Shown: positions 26,570-36,018, numbered from the stretch's first letter. The stretch: DNA of 64,000 nucleotides from Salinispirillum sp049115955 (GCA_049115955.1 JAGDZJ010000006.1:45362-109361), one strand, 5' to 3'. Translations and numbers: made by a program. The notes: generated by a model not told the origin, from the letters alone.

Positions 26570-27559
26570 TCAGTCATTTCTTTTAACGATGGCCGGAATC
26601 CTAAGCCAGAACGACTCTAACAGCAATTGCCAGTTCAGATTGTTGTCTCCTTGTGCGGACTGCATCACGTCCTGTACCGCGTCGTACAGACGTACCCACA
26701 GGCGCGCATCAGGAAATTGCTGCGCGAGCTCTGTCATGTCGTCACGGTAGTCGAGATTGATCACCCATTGAGCCGACCCGGTTTGCACCACACGGACCAC
26801 GTCACCGATCCAAGAAGACCAAGCGCGCAATAACAAAGCACTGTCGGTGTTTAACAACGGTTCAATGCCGGCGGTGGAAATGCTGGGCGACCGTACCTGA
26901 TGGCGCAATGCATCCAACCACGGGCGCCGAGCGGATAAATAGTCATCTTTGAAAGCTTGCAAGGCCGCACAGGGTTCGTCGCGGTGCAATGCCAGCAGCA
27001 GGCTGGCGTCGTTGTTTTCAACGCCCTGCCCAACCAGCCAAGCCAGTGCATCTTCTTGCGATGGAGGCTTGTACGCCAGTCGTTGTACTCGACTGCGAAT
27101 AGTCGGCAACATACTGCTGGCGTCTTCCGCTTGTAAAAGAATGAGCGTACCTGCGGGTGGCTCTTCTAACACTTTCAACAAAGCATTGGCCGAAGCTGTA
27201 TTCATGCGCTCTGCGGCTTCTAAGACGATGACTTTGCGCTTCCCAAGCTGGGCCGTACCCTGAGCAAAGAGCACCAACTGACGCACCGCGTCGACCTTTA
27301 TTTGCATGGCTTTGCCTTCCGGCTGTAAGCGCAATTGGTCGGGATGGTTACCGGCTTTATGCAGAACGCAAGACTGGCAGGTACCGCAAGGTCTTTTCCC
27401 GGTGTGCGTGCAGAGCGCGTAGGCTTCAAACCAGCCCAGCAATTGCTCCATGCCAATCCCTGTGCCGCCAGCAACCAAAAGAGCATGGGGCAGCCGAGCC
27501 TGCGCATCAAGAGCACGTACGGTTTCAGCAGCGGGTCGTAACCACGGTAGCAATGCCAT
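26570..27559 (-). CDS. holB: DNA polymerase III subunit delta'
   Basis: Clamp-loader subunit of the replicative polymerase, 329 residues. The N-terminal AAA+ domain has a P-loop remnant (VAGGTGIGMEQL) lacking the Lys-Ser/Thr, as expected for non-ATPase delta'. The zinc-binding cysteines lie in CTHTGKRPCGTCQSC, and KVIVLEAAERMNTASANALL and LEEPPAGTLILL follow. It shares one base with tmk (TGATG). Confidence 0.93.
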   Translation of the reverse strand: MALLPWLRPAAETVRALDAQARLPHALLVAGGTGIGMEQLLGWFEAYALCTHTGKRPCGTCQSCVLHKAGNHPDQLRLQPEGKAMQIKVDAVRQLVLFAQGTAQLGKRKVIVLEAAERMNTASANALLKVLEEPPAGTLILLQAEDASSMLPTIRSRVQRLAYKPPSQEDALAWLVGQGVENNDASLLLALHRDEPCAALQAFKDDYLSARRPWLDALRHQVRSPSISTAGIEPLLNTDSALLLRAWSSWIGDVVRVVQTGSAQWVINLDYRDDMTELAQQFPDARLWVRLYDAVQDVMQSAQGDNNLNWQLLLESFWLRIPAIVKRND

Positions 27560-28179
27560 CAGATAAGACGCTCTAGGCCCGCGGCAATGTCTTGCTGCAC
27601 GGCGTCTAGCGGCTGCGTTGCATCAACAATCAGATAATGTTCAGGACGTTCCGCCGCGCGGCTTAAATAGACTTCGCGCGCGCGTGTAAAGAAACTCAGG
27701 CGCTCCGACTCGAAGCGATCCAACTCGCCGCGCACCACAGCACGTTGCATACCGACTTCCGCTGGCGCATCCAGCAAGATAGTAAGATCGGGCTTTAAGC
27801 CTTGTTGCACCAATGCTTCAAGCTGGGCGATATGATCCAACGGTAAACCGCGTCCAGCACCTTGGTAGGCGAAGGTGGAATCCGTGAAGCGGTCGGTAAC
27901 AACCCATAAACCGTCTTCCAAGCTGGGTCGGATCTTGGTGTTTACATGCTGTGCTCGCGCCGCAAACACCAGCAGCAGCTCACACATAGAATCAACCGGC
28001 TCAGGACGCTTCGCTAACAGCAGCTCTCGCACTTCTTCTGCTATGGGGGTGCCGCCTGGTTCGCGAGTGACAATATGAGAAATATTGCGTCGAAACATCC
28101 AGTCTGTGATGAATGCCAAATTGGTAGATTTACCTACCCCTTCCAACCCCTCAACGCATACAAACTTACCAGTACTCAT
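27559..28179 (-). CDS. tmk: Thymidylate kinase
   Basis: Phosphorylates dTMP to dTDP, 206 residues. The P-loop is CVEGLEGVGKSTN, followed by TREPGGTPIAEEVREL and DRFTDSTFAYQGAGRG with the substrate-binding residues. Overlaps mltG by 4 bases and holB by 1 in the conserved mltG-tmk-holB order. Confidence 0.96.
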   Translation of the reverse strand: MSTGKFVCVEGLEGVGKSTNLAFITDWMFRRNISHIVTREPGGTPIAEEVRELLLAKRPEPVDSMCELLLVFAARAQHVNTKIRPSLEDGLWVVTDRFTDSTFAYQGAGRGLPLDHIAQLEALVQQGLKPDLTILLDAPAEVGMQRAVVRGELDRFESERLSFFTRAREVYLSRAAERPEHYLIVDATQPLDAVQQDIAAGLERLI

Positions 28180-29237
28180 TCCGTGGACTCCGGTGGTGCA
28201 GGTGGTTGTGTAGCTGGCGGTGCGGAACGATAGTCACTGCTGCGCCGAAACTGGTAACGGCGCACAGCCGCTCGATGGTCGTCGTAATTGTCTGAAAACT
28301 GGTGCGTGCCGTCGCCGCGTGCGACAAAAAACAAACTGGTACCTGGCTCTGGATTCAGGGCGGCCCTAATGGCGTCGGTACCAGGCATGGCAATCGGTGT
28401 TGGCGGGAATCCGCTTACCCGATAGGTATTATAAGGCGTTGTCGTGTTGAGATGACGACGAGTCAGATTGCCACGAAATTCATCCCCTAAGCCATAGATG
28501 ACGGTTGGGTCGGTTTCCAGTCGCATACGGTTGTTAATACGACGGGTAAATACACCGGCAATTTCACCACGTTCCCAAGACGCACCGGTTTCTTTCTCGA
28601 CGATGGAAGCCAGAATCAACGCTTCATAAGGGGTTTTCACAACGGCGGCTTCTGATCTGTTCTCCCATTCTTCAGCGACCACACGCGCCATTTTGTCACG
28701 CGCCTGACGCAAGATACTCAGATCGGTTGCGCCTCGTTGGTAAGAATAAGTATCTGGGTACAATAAGCCTTCTGGCAGGACATGATCCAACTCCAGAGCT
28801 TGGGCGACTTCTTCTTCACTGAGGTCGGTGATGGTATGCTCTATGTTGTCGAGTTGGCTCAGCGCGTCGCGCCAATCACGAAAACGCCATCCTTCAATAA
28901 AAGTAACCTGATACTGCAATGTACGGCCACTTTGCAACAAGGTCAGCAAGGCTGGCAGCGTAGTGCTTGGTGGTATTTCGTATTCCCCAGCGCGCAACGC
29001 AGTTTGCTGCGTCAAACGAGCGTAGGCATATAGGAAGTCAGCTTCAGCCCAGATATCTGCGCTCGCCAATTGATTGGCAACAGCGCGAACATGACTGCCT
29101 CGTTGCACTTCAAACACCACAGGCTCCGCATTCAAAGTCGGCGTCTTATAAATTGAATACAGCCACCCTGCCCCAGCAGCAACGCTGATGGTGATGAGTA
29201 CGGTGACGATTGCGAACCAGCGCTTAAGAATTTTCAT
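28176..29237 (-). CDS. mltG: Endolytic murein transglycosylase MltG
   Basis: Inner-membrane lytic transglycosylase that cuts nascent glycan strands, 353 residues. An N-terminal membrane anchor (FAIVTVLITISVAAGAGWLY) leads to a LysM-like part and the YceG domain with the catalytic Glu in LASIVEKETGASWERG, followed by NNRMRLETDPTVIYGLG. The tail is rich in Pro. It overlaps pabC by 14 bases and tmk by 4. Confidence 0.95.
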   Translation of the reverse strand: MKILKRWFAIVTVLITISVAAGAGWLYSIYKTPTLNAEPVVFEVQRGSHVRAVANQLASADIWAEADFLYAYARLTQQTALRAGEYEIPPSTTLPALLTLLQSGRTLQYQVTFIEGWRFRDWRDALSQLDNIEHTITDLSEEEVAQALELDHVLPEGLLYPDTYSYQRGATDLSILRQARDKMARVVAEEWENRSEAAVVKTPYEALILASIVEKETGASWERGEIAGVFTRRINNRMRLETDPTVIYGLGDEFRGNLTRRHLNTTTPYNTYRVSGFPPTPIAMPGTDAIRAALNPEPGTSLFFVARGDGTHQFSDNYDDHRAAVRRYQFRRSSDYRSAPPATQPPAPPESTE

Positions 29238-30057
29238 AAAAGAGATCAGTTACCACTTGTTCTAACTGCTTGATGATCGATAAGTCCATATTGTAGCGGG
29301 TTGGCCCGATAGCGTTAACCACCTGAATGCCAGTAACCGCATTACACAACCAAACGGCGTCGGCAGTGTGCAAGCTCTCTGGTCGGAAATCTCCGGTTAC
29401 AACAGGCAGGCGGCGTTTGCGCCACTGCGCAATAAACCAAGCGCGAAAGGTGCCTTCAACGCCCCAGTGTGTGAGATCAGGTGAATACAACACCCCTTGA
29501 CGAGAGAAAAAGAGATTGCTGCTGAGACCTTCACGCAGAAATCCATTGTGATCACAACGCAGGATAATTTGTCCTTGTGCTCGACCGGCCGCCAGCACTT
29601 GATCTAAACGACTGGAATACTTACCTGCGTAACCTGCATTAAACGGCATTGCCGCGGTATCGATTACCGCTTCTGGTACCACAGAAAATACCTCTGGAGC
29701 CGCCAGAGTAAGCTGCCATAAACTGGTCAGTTCACCGGGCTGGCTGATGTAGCCTCGGGCCTCTTGAGTGTGTGACAGTTGGTATCGAATAATGCGTTGG
29801 TCGCTGGTCAGCAAATCGGTAGTAACAGTTTCCAGTTCTTGAACGAACAGCGACTCTACACGATCAGCGTCGTAACCCAGCTCTTCGGCTCCCTGGCGCA
29901 AGCGTTTACGATGCCAAGGGAGTAAGGGAATACCGCCCTGCCAACGCATGGTCTCAAACAATCCTTGCCCCAGTAACTCTGCGCGCGTAACAGTACCGGT
30001 ATTAACCGGTTTGCCGTCCACAAAGCGCAGAGTCTGGGGCATAGACGTTCTACTCAT
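29224..30057 (-). CDS. pabC: Aminodeoxychorismate lyase
   Basis: PLP-dependent class IV aminotransferase-fold lyase making p-aminobenzoate for folate, 277 residues. The PLP Lys is in YAGKYSSRLDQVL (about residue 140); GFLREGLSSNLFF and HWGVEGTFRAW are family motifs. Its place between fabF and mltG is the conserved location of pabC. A D-amino-acid transaminase is the main alternative but is unlikely here. Confidence 0.9.
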   Translation of the reverse strand: MSRTSMPQTLRFVDGKPVNTGTVTRAELLGQGLFETMRWQGGIPLLPWHRKRLRQGAEELGYDADRVESLFVQELETVTTDLLTSDQRIIRYQLSHTQEARGYISQPGELTSLWQLTLAAPEVFSVVPEAVIDTAAMPFNAGYAGKYSSRLDQVLAAGRAQGQIILRCDHNGFLREGLSSNLFFSRQGVLYSPDLTHWGVEGTFRAWFIAQWRKRRLPVVTGDFRPESLHTADAVWLCNAVTGIQVVNAIGPTRYNMDLSIIKQLEQVVTDLFYENS

Positions 30058-30083
30058 GAGCGTTGGTGAGCAAAGTGACTCAC

Positions 30084-31322
30084 CTATACGCGGCTGAAGA
30101 CCAGCGTGCCGTTCGTACCGCCAAACCCGAAAGAGTTGGACATGGCGTGGTCAATTTTCATTTCCCGAGCTCCGTCGGCGATGAAATCAACATCGCAGCC
30201 TTCATCCGGGTTTTCCAAATTAATGGTTGGCGGAGCTACCTGGTCGCGGATTGCCAGTACTGAGAAGATTGCTTCAACCGCACCCGCCGCACCGAGCAAG
30301 TGCCCGATCATAGACTTGGTGGAACTCATACGAATCTGCTTGTACTCGGAACCATACAAAGCCTTGGCCGCTGAACATTCAGCTTTATCACCCGCTGGCG
30401 TGGAGGTGCCGTGCGCATTGATGTAGTTAATATCCAAAGCCGTCAACTTGGCATCGTTAATGGCGTTGAGCATAGATGCTGCAGCACCCGCACCATTTTC
30501 TGGTGGAGAAGTCATATGATAGGCGTCGCCGCTCATACCAAAACCCGTCAGCTCAGCGTAGATTTTTGCTCCACGCGCCTTGGCGGCTTCGTACTCTTCC
30601 AATACGACAACACCGGCGCCGTCGGCCAACACAAAGCCATCGCGGTCACGATCCCACGGGCGACTGGCGCCTTGCGGATTGTCGTTACGTTGTGACAATG
30701 CACGAGCAGCGGAGAAGCCGCCAATACCTAAAGGCGTTGATGCGCACTCGGCACCGCCTGCGACCATCGCATCCGCATCGCCATAAGCAATAGTACGCGC
30801 CGCATAGCCAATGGAGTGGCTACCGGTAGTACAGGCGGTAGTAATAGCGATGTTAGGGCCTTTCATGCCGTAACGAATCGACAGGTTGCCGGAGATCATA
30901 TTAATAATGGCCGCCGGAATGAAAAAAGGTGAGATACGACGTGGGCCACTGTTGTTCAACACATCGTGATTCTTTTCAATGGTTTCCAGACCACCGATGC
31001 CCGAGCCGATTGAACAACCAATACGGCCAGCGTTTTCTGGTGTGATTTCAATACCGGAATCTTCGACTGCTTGCACAGCAGCAGCGATGCCGTATTGAAT
31101 GAACTTGTCCATCTTCTTCGCTTCTTTGGGATTTATGTACGCATCTACATCGAATCCCTGGACCGTACCACAGAACTTAGTGCCAAACGGTGTGGCATCA
31201 AAATGTTCGATGGGACGAATACCGCTTTTACCGGCCAATATACCGGCCCATGTGTCCTTTACGTTACCACCCAAAGGCGACAACATACCGATTCCTGTCA
31301 CGACAACACGACGGCGAGACAT
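30084..31322 (-). CDS. fabF: Beta-ketoacyl-ACP synthase II
   Basis: Condensing enzyme of fatty-acid elongation, 412 residues. The active-site Cys is in IAITTACTTGSHSIGYA; the two catalytic His are in INAHGTSTPAGDKAE and SMIGHLLGAAGAVEA; the glycine-rich C terminus is SNSFGFGGTNGTLVF. It follows acpP across a hairpin. Confidence 0.97.
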   Translation of the reverse strand: MSRRRVVVTGIGMLSPLGGNVKDTWAGILAGKSGIRPIEHFDATPFGTKFCGTVQGFDVDAYINPKEAKKMDKFIQYGIAAAVQAVEDSGIEITPENAGRIGCSIGSGIGGLETIEKNHDVLNNSGPRRISPFFIPAAIINMISGNLSIRYGMKGPNIAITTACTTGSHSIGYAARTIAYGDADAMVAGGAECASTPLGIGGFSAARALSQRNDNPQGASRPWDRDRDGFVLADGAGVVVLEEYEAAKARGAKIYAELTGFGMSGDAYHMTSPPENGAGAAASMLNAINDAKLTALDINYINAHGTSTPAGDKAECSAAKALYGSEYKQIRMSSTKSMIGHLLGAAGAVEAIFSVLAIRDQVAPPTINLENPDEGCDVDFIADGAREMKIDHAMSNSFGFGGTNGTLVFSRV

Positions 31323-31346
31323 AGCATTACTCCCCTTTTAGAAACA

Positions 31347-31382
31347 AGAAAAGCCGTATGTGCTGACACAGTACGGCTTTTA
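31347..31382 (-). terminator. Hairpin between acpP and fabF (attenuator-like)
   Basis: AAGCCGTA (31351-31358) pairs with TACGGCTT (31372-31379) across a 13-base loop. On the minus strand the stem is followed by TTTTC, on the plus strand by TTTTA. In the acpP-to-fabF direction it probably lets only part of transcription continue, which would fit the need for far more ACP than FabF. Confidence 0.6.
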
Positions 31383-31408
31383 TAAACCTATTCAGTAATT
31401 ATCAAAAA

Positions 31409-31645
31409 TTACGACAGGTGAGCATTGATGTAATCAATGGCATCCTGAACTGAGGCCAGTTTTTCTGCTTCTTCGTCAGGAATTTCAGTTTCGAATTCCT
31501 CTTCCAAAGCCATAACCAGTTCAACTGTGTCCAGTGAATCTGCGCCCAGGTCGTCAACGAAAGAAGCTTGTGGCGTCACATCTTCTTCTTTGGCGCCCAG
31601 CTGCTCGCAGACGATCTTCTTTACGCGCTCTTCAACAGTACTCAT
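31409..31645 (-). CDS. acpP: Acyl carrier protein
   Basis: A 78-residue acidic carrier with the phosphopantetheine-attachment Ser in DDLGADSLDTVELVMALE. Sequence is nearly canonical for gammaproteobacterial AcpP. Isolated by about 108 bases from fabG, with its own promoter candidate, and by a hairpin from fabF. Confidence 0.98.
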   Translation of the reverse strand: MSTVEERVKKIVCEQLGAKEEDVTPQASFVDDLGADSLDTVELVMALEEEFETEIPDEEAEKLASVQDAIDYINAHLS

Positions 31646-31697
31646 TGTAATGCTCCCTACAATTTATCAAGCAACCTGAGTTAAATCGGTTGCTAGT

Positions 31698-31724
31698 GTA
31701 TTAAAAGGCCCGAACCTCCCGCAA
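31698..31724 (-). promoter_or_regulatory. Candidate acpP promoter
   Basis: On the minus strand TTGCGG (31724-31719) and TAATAC (31703-31698) are spaced by 15 bases, about 50 bases before the acpP ATG. Just upstream, CGCAAGT and ACTTGCG form a small hairpin around a T-run that may end fabG transcripts. Spacing is short, so this is tentative. Confidence 0.4.
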
Positions 31725-31753
31725 GTAAAAAAACACTTGCGCGAAATTCACTA

Positions 31754-32497
31754 TTAACCCATGTACATGCCGCCATTAACGTGCAGGGTTTCACCTGTCA
31801 CGTAGGCTGCGTCATCACCGGCCAAGAAAGCCACCACTTTGGCCACTTCCTCTGCCTGCCCCAAGCGACCTAAAGGCACCTGAGCGAGGATTTTTTCTTT
31901 GTGTTCCGGCGGCAACTCATCCGTCATATCAGTTTGGATGAAACCTGGCGCCACTGCGTTCACGGTAATATTACGCGAAGCGATCTCTTTTGCCAAAGAA
32001 CGGGTGAAACCTTCGATACCCGCCTTCGATGCGCCGTAGTTTACCTGACCTGCGTTGCCCATAGAACCAATTACTGAGCTGACACTGATAATGCGACCCC
32101 AACGAGCCTTCGTCATCGGTTTGATGCACGCCTTGGCAATGCGGAACACTGAACTCAAGTTGGTGTCGATCACGTCATCCCACTCGGATTCTTTCATGCG
32201 CAGGAACAGGTTGTCTTGGGTGATACCGGCATTATTAACCACCACCAGTGGATCACCCAGATCACTCTTTATCTGTGCCAAAGCCGCATTAATGCTGTCG
32301 CTGTCGGTGACGTTCATGTTGTAGCCTTGTCCGGCAACACCGGCTTCAGCCAAATACGCTGAAATGCGCTCTGCACCGCTGTCGGAAGTCGCTGTGCCGG
32401 CCACTTTATAGCCTCGCGCCGCCAATTCCAAGGCAATAGCTTTGCCGATACCACGACTGGCGCCAGTGACCAATGCAACTTTCTGCTCTTCACTCAT
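31754..32497 (-). CDS. fabG: 3-oxoacyl-ACP reductase
   Basis: NADPH-dependent short-chain reductase of fatty-acid synthesis, 247 residues from ATG 32497, chosen because GAAGGA lies upstream and MSEEQKVALVTGASRGIG puts the TGxxxGIG motif at the expected place; the longer in-frame ORF overlaps fabD. NNAGIT, the catalytic Ser (VSSVIG) and YGASKAG (YxxxK) are all present. Confidence 0.97.
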   Translation of the reverse strand: MSEEQKVALVTGASRGIGKAIALELAARGYKVAGTATSDSGAERISAYLAEAGVAGQGYNMNVTDSDSINAALAQIKSDLGDPLVVVNNAGITQDNLFLRMKESEWDDVIDTNLSSVFRIAKACIKPMTKARWGRIISVSSVIGSMGNAGQVNYGASKAGIEGFTRSLAKEIASRNITVNAVAPGFIQTDMTDELPPEHKEKILAQVPLGRLGQAEEVAKVVAFLAGDDAAYVTGETLHVNGGMYMG

Positions 32498-32510
32498 AAT
32501 AGATTCCTTC

Positions 32511-33452
32511 TTAACCCTGACTGTCCGTGAGCGCTTGTGCAAAGCCATCTGGCTGTTCAAGTGCACTCACTACGATGGATTTATCAATGCGCTTGACGAG
32601 ACCTGACAATACTTTGCCTGGTCCGCACTCAGCGGCCCAAACGACCCCTTCTTGCGCTGCAAACTGTACCGACTTAACCCACTGAACAGGGCGGTACAGT
32701 TGTTCAACTAAATTGGTACGCAGCATTTCTACGTCGCTGTGCGCCAAGGCGTCGACGTTCTGAATGATTGGTCGCGATGGTGCTTGCCAGTCGATCATAG
32801 ACAACTCAGTCGCCAACTGCTCAGCAGCAGGTCTCATCAATGCGCAGTGGCTTGGGGCGCTGACCGACAACGGCAAGGCACGCTTAGCGCCTTTTTCTTT
32901 TGCTGCGGCCATGGCTATGTCGACGCCTTTCGCCGTACCCGCGATAACCACCTGTCCCGGCGCGTTAAAATTTACCGCTTCGCACACTTCGCTGCCGCTC
33001 GCGGCACAAGCTGCGATGACGTCGGCGTCTTCCAAACCGATGATGGCGGCCATAGCGCCCTCACCCATCGGCACGGCAGATTGCATCAAGCGACCACGGG
33101 TCTCTACCAGTTTAACGGCATCTTTAAAGCTGATGACATTGGCGGCGACCAAGGCACTGTACTCACCTAGACTGTGTCCAGCGAAAAAATCTGGCATTGC
33201 ACCCTGACGTTCTTGCCATAAGCGCCATAGGGCGACACTGGCAGCCAGAATGGCGGGCTGGGTCTTTTCAGTGCGATTAAGCTCTTCGTCGGGGCCGTTG
33301 GCAATCAAATCCAACAAGTCATAGCCAAGCACTTCTGAGGCTTCAAAGAAAGTGGACGATACCAGCGCTTCGTTGCCGATCATATCGCTTAACATGCCGA
33401 CAGCTTGCGAACCTTGCCCGGGAAAGAAGAAGGCGCGTTTACCTTGACTCAT
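32511..33452 (-). CDS. fabD: Malonyl-CoA-ACP transacylase
   Basis: Loads malonyl groups on to ACP, 313 residues. It starts MSQGKRAFFFPGQGSQAVGM; the nucleophile is in GHSLGEYSALVAA and the catalytic His in SAPSHCALMRPAA. The gene lies directly after plsX; fabH is not between them. Confidence 0.97.
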   Translation of the reverse strand: MSQGKRAFFFPGQGSQAVGMLSDMIGNEALVSSTFFEASEVLGYDLLDLIANGPDEELNRTEKTQPAILAASVALWRLWQERQGAMPDFFAGHSLGEYSALVAANVISFKDAVKLVETRGRLMQSAVPMGEGAMAAIIGLEDADVIAACAASGSEVCEAVNFNAPGQVVIAGTAKGVDIAMAAAKEKGAKRALPLSVSAPSHCALMRPAAEQLATELSMIDWQAPSRPIIQNVDALAHSDVEMLRTNLVEQLYRPVQWVKSVQFAAQEGVVWAAECGPGKVLSGLVKRIDKSIVVSALEQPDGFAQALTDSQG

Positions 33453-33563
33453 AGTGATTCCAGATTTTCTTGTTAATTTTGGCGGCCATTATGTTGAGCG
33501 TTGAAGCAAATGCCAAGGGAAAGGCGGCAAAATACTTTTGCCCCGAAGCGAACAATCCGCCGC

Positions 33564-34562
33564 TCACTCGACCCACATACGCTCAGGCACCCCTAATCGC
33601 ACGGCATGCCGAGCTTGTTGTAAAGCTTGACCGAAAGCTTCTGCATTAGCATTGCCGTGGCTTTTCACCACCCAGCCGTTGACGCCTAACAGCGGAGCTC
33701 CGTTATGTCTTTCGGCACTCACATTGGCGAAATCAGCGGCGAATAAGCGCGCTGTCAGCAGACCCAGCATGCGACCATACCAACGCTCGGTCAAGACATC
33801 GAATACCCGATGTTTAATATAGTCGGCCGTAGCCTCCATCGACTTCAGCATCACATTACCGGTAAATCCGTCGGTGATCACCATATCCACCTCATTGGCA
33901 AACACGGCTTTAGGCTCAACATAACCACGATAATCCAGATCTGCTCGCTGACCGAATAACTGGTGCGCTGCTGCTAGGCGCTGACTGGCTTTGTGTGCCT
34001 CATGCCCGATATTCAACAAACCAATGCGCGGTGCACGTTCGTATTGGTGCGCCTTGAGAAAGCGATGGCCCATCAGAGCCGACGCCAACATATCTTCGGC
34101 GTCGGCCACCACTGACGCGCCAACATCTAAGGCTAAAACAGGCCCGGTATAGCCTGGAATCCAAGCACCGAGTGCGGGTCGTTTAATGCCCAGCCGATAG
34201 CCCAAGCATTGCCGAGCACGAATCATTAGTACGCGGGTATCCGCGGCGGTAACCACGGCCGAACAAGCTTGATCGTCAGAGTTGCCAGCAGCACGCAACG
34301 CCATGGCCAATGCATCATCAGACTTGGGAGGGCGCAAAAGCTCGCGCAGAGAAGTATCGTGGTGTGGGTAGTGTTGGCCGTCGCGCCAAGTAATGCGCGC
34401 TTGGTGTTGTGCGAATGCCGGCAACCAAGAAGTCACTTGTTCGGTGTCACCAAACAGGCAAAGATGTATGTCAGAATAGTGCTCAAGGAAATTGAGCGCG
34501 GCAGAAAGAACAACGGCGGGACCGTGGTCACCGCCGTGCATGTCAACTGCGAGTCGTATCAA
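33564..34562 (-). CDS. plsX: Phosphate acyltransferase PlsX
   Basis: Makes acyl-phosphate from acyl-ACP for phospholipid synthesis, 332 residues. It begins MIRLAVDMHGGDHGPAVV; GLLNIGHEAHKAS, VITDGFTGNVMLKSMEA and GAPLLGVNGWVVKSHGNAN are diagnostic. Second in the conserved rpmF-plsX pair. Confidence 0.96.
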   Translation of the reverse strand: MIRLAVDMHGGDHGPAVVLSAALNFLEHYSDIHLCLFGDTEQVTSWLPAFAQHQARITWRDGQHYPHHDTSLRELLRPPKSDDALAMALRAAGNSDDQACSAVVTAADTRVLMIRARQCLGYRLGIKRPALGAWIPGYTGPVLALDVGASVVADAEDMLASALMGHRFLKAHQYERAPRIGLLNIGHEAHKASQRLAAAHQLFGQRADLDYRGYVEPKAVFANEVDMVITDGFTGNVMLKSMEATADYIKHRVFDVLTERWYGRMLGLLTARLFAADFANVSAERHNGAPLLGVNGWVVKSHGNANAEAFGQALQQARHAVRLGVPERMWVE

Positions 34563-34581
34563 GTGACAACCTCAGAAGAGA

Positions 34582-34761
34582 TTATTCGTCACCCTTGTCT
34601 ACGACTTTACGACCACGGTAAAAACCGTCTGGAGTCACGTGGTGACGCAGGTGCTTTTCGCCTGTTACGCTGTCTTCAGACAGTGCTGCAGTACCCAGTG
34701 CGTCGTGCGAACGACGATCACCACGACGAGCACGGGTCTTTTTGTTCTGTTGAACGGCCAT
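34582..34761 (-). CDS. rpmF: 50S ribosomal protein L32
   Basis: A 59-residue basic protein, start ATG 34761 (MAVQQNKKTRARRGDRRSHD) and stop TAA 34582. The HVTPDGFYRGRKVV C terminus is typical. It carries no zinc cysteines, so it is the C-minus form usual in gammaproteobacteria. It lies 13 bases from the DUF177 gene and 19 from plsX. Confidence 0.96.
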   Translation of the reverse strand: MAVQQNKKTRARRGDRRSHDALGTAALSEDSVTGEKHLRHHVTPDGFYRGRKVVDKGDE

Positions 34762-34774
34762 TGTACAATTACTC

Positions 34775-35317
34775 CTACTTTTTCTGACTGGCTTTTAAGT
34801 CAGCCAGGATGCTAAACGGATTAGGTTTCTCTGGTGCCAAACTTTCCGACGTTTCCACGTCATCATTCTCGACTCCGAAAGACATTTGTATCCGGCATTC
34901 CTCTGGCGGATGCTTTGGGAACACCGGTATTGCTAGAAGGATGGTGTCTTCTAACAAATCCGCAACCGATACCTCTGCACCAGGGGTAACCAGCCACGGG
35001 TCATATCGTTTGGGTAAAGACGGTACTTGCGACTCTTCAGCCACTAAAGCCATCTCAAACCCGGTATCCAGTGTAAAGGGCATATCGCCCATGCAACGTT
35101 CACACGTCAGTGTAACCTGACCTGCCACCGTTCCGGAAGCCACTCGATAACCATCTTGATCTCTACTGAATTCGACCGATAATGTCATCGATTCAGCAGC
35201 CACCACCGCTTCCTTCACACGAGGTAAAAGATCCACCGAAACCTGGCCATTAAAACTGGCTTGTCGATCTGCCAGACGGTAAGGTTCAAAAAAATTAGGA
35301 AGCGCTGAGTTTGTCAT
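34775..35317 (-). CDS. DUF177 family protein (YceD-like), 23S rRNA accumulation protein
   Basis: A 180-residue protein of the YceD/DUF177 family, linked in other bacteria and plants to 23S rRNA accumulation. I start at ATG 35317 (MTNSALPNFFEPYRLADRQ); the longer frame overlaps the divergent maf region. A CxxC (LTCERCMG) and the C-terminal LAIPVFPKHPPEEC fit the family. First gene of the rpmF-fab operon. Confidence 0.92.
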   Translation of the reverse strand: MTNSALPNFFEPYRLADRQASFNGQVSVDLLPRVKEAVVAAESMTLSVEFSRDQDGYRVASGTVAGQVTLTCERCMGDMPFTLDTGFEMALVAEESQVPSLPKRYDPWLVTPGAEVSVADLLEDTILLAIPVFPKHPPEECRIQMSFGVENDDVETSESLAPEKPNPFSILADLKASQKK

Positions 35318-35371
35318 GGGCGCAGTATGATATTCTCCACCCCTGCTACTGTCAAAATGAAAATGAAAAAT

Positions 35372-35950
35372 ATGCAATTAATTCTAGCTTCAACCTCGCC
35401 ATACCGTAAAGAATTGCTGTCGCGGCTGCATTTGCCCTTCGAAACGGCGCGTCCAGACGCTGACGAAACACCGCTAAATGGTGAAATGCCGGAAGAACTA
35501 GCCCTTCGCTTGGCGGTACTGAAGGCCGAAAGCCTTACTAAGCAGCACCCGAACAGTCTAATCATTGGCAGTGACCAAGTATCGACGCTCGACGATGTGG
35601 TGCCCGTGGGCAAACCCGGCACAGCAGAGCGCGCTGTTGAGCAACTGCGTGCCTCTAGCGGCAATACAGTGATTTTCTACACTGGCCTGTGCGTGTTGAA
35701 CACCGCGACTGGCCAAAAAGAAACACTGGTAGACCGTTATGAAATCCAGTTTCGCGAACTGACCGACACCGAGATACGCCGCTACATTGAGTTGGAGAAT
35801 CCTCTGGATTGCGCTGGCAGCTTTAAATCAGAAGGCCTTGGCAGTGCGTTATTTGCCCGTCATTTGGGCGCTGACCCGACCAGCTTGATCGGACTGCCAT
35901 TGATCGCGCTATGTGGTGCATTACAGCGTCAAGGTATGCCTGCACTGTAA
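35372..35950 (+). CDS. Maf/YceF-type nucleotide pyrophosphatase
   Basis: House-cleaning pyrophosphatase, most like YceF (7-methyl-GTP pyrophosphatase). From ATG 35372 (MQLILASTSPYRKELLSRL) it has 192 residues. RPDADETPLNGE and IIGSDQVSTLDD hold the catalytic acidic residues. In-frame ATGs at 35327, 35357 and 35363 are less conserved. Divergent from the DUF177 gene. Confidence 0.92.
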   Translation: MQLILASTSPYRKELLSRLHLPFETARPDADETPLNGEMPEELALRLAVLKAESLTKQHPNSLIIGSDQVSTLDDVVPVGKPGTAERAVEQLRASSGNTVIFYTGLCVLNTATGQKETLVDRYEIQFRELTDTEIRRYIELENPLDCAGSFKSEGLGSALFARHLGADPTSLIGLPLIALCGALQRQGMPAL

Positions 35951-35985
35951 AAGCAAGCACTAAGGGAATACCTCAGAGCTTCACT

Positions 35986-36007
35986 AAGGCCTGATTAGCC
36001 AGGCCTT
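35986..36007. terminator. Hairpin between convergent maf and sppA
   Basis: AAGGCCTG (35986-35993) and CAGGCCTT (36000-36007) pair perfectly around a 6-base loop. It sits 35 bases after maf and 11 bases after the sppA stop (read on the minus strand). No U-tract, so it is a probable but weak bidirectional terminator. Confidence 0.4.
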
Positions 36008-36018
36008 GTGTGCTTCAG

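Noticed and set aside
33453..33563. Missing fabH between plsX and fabD as a sign of an unusual pathway
   Set aside because: The same plsX-fabD arrangement without fabH occurs in pseudomonads, where another initiation enzyme serves, so it is a lineage trait rather than a novelty.
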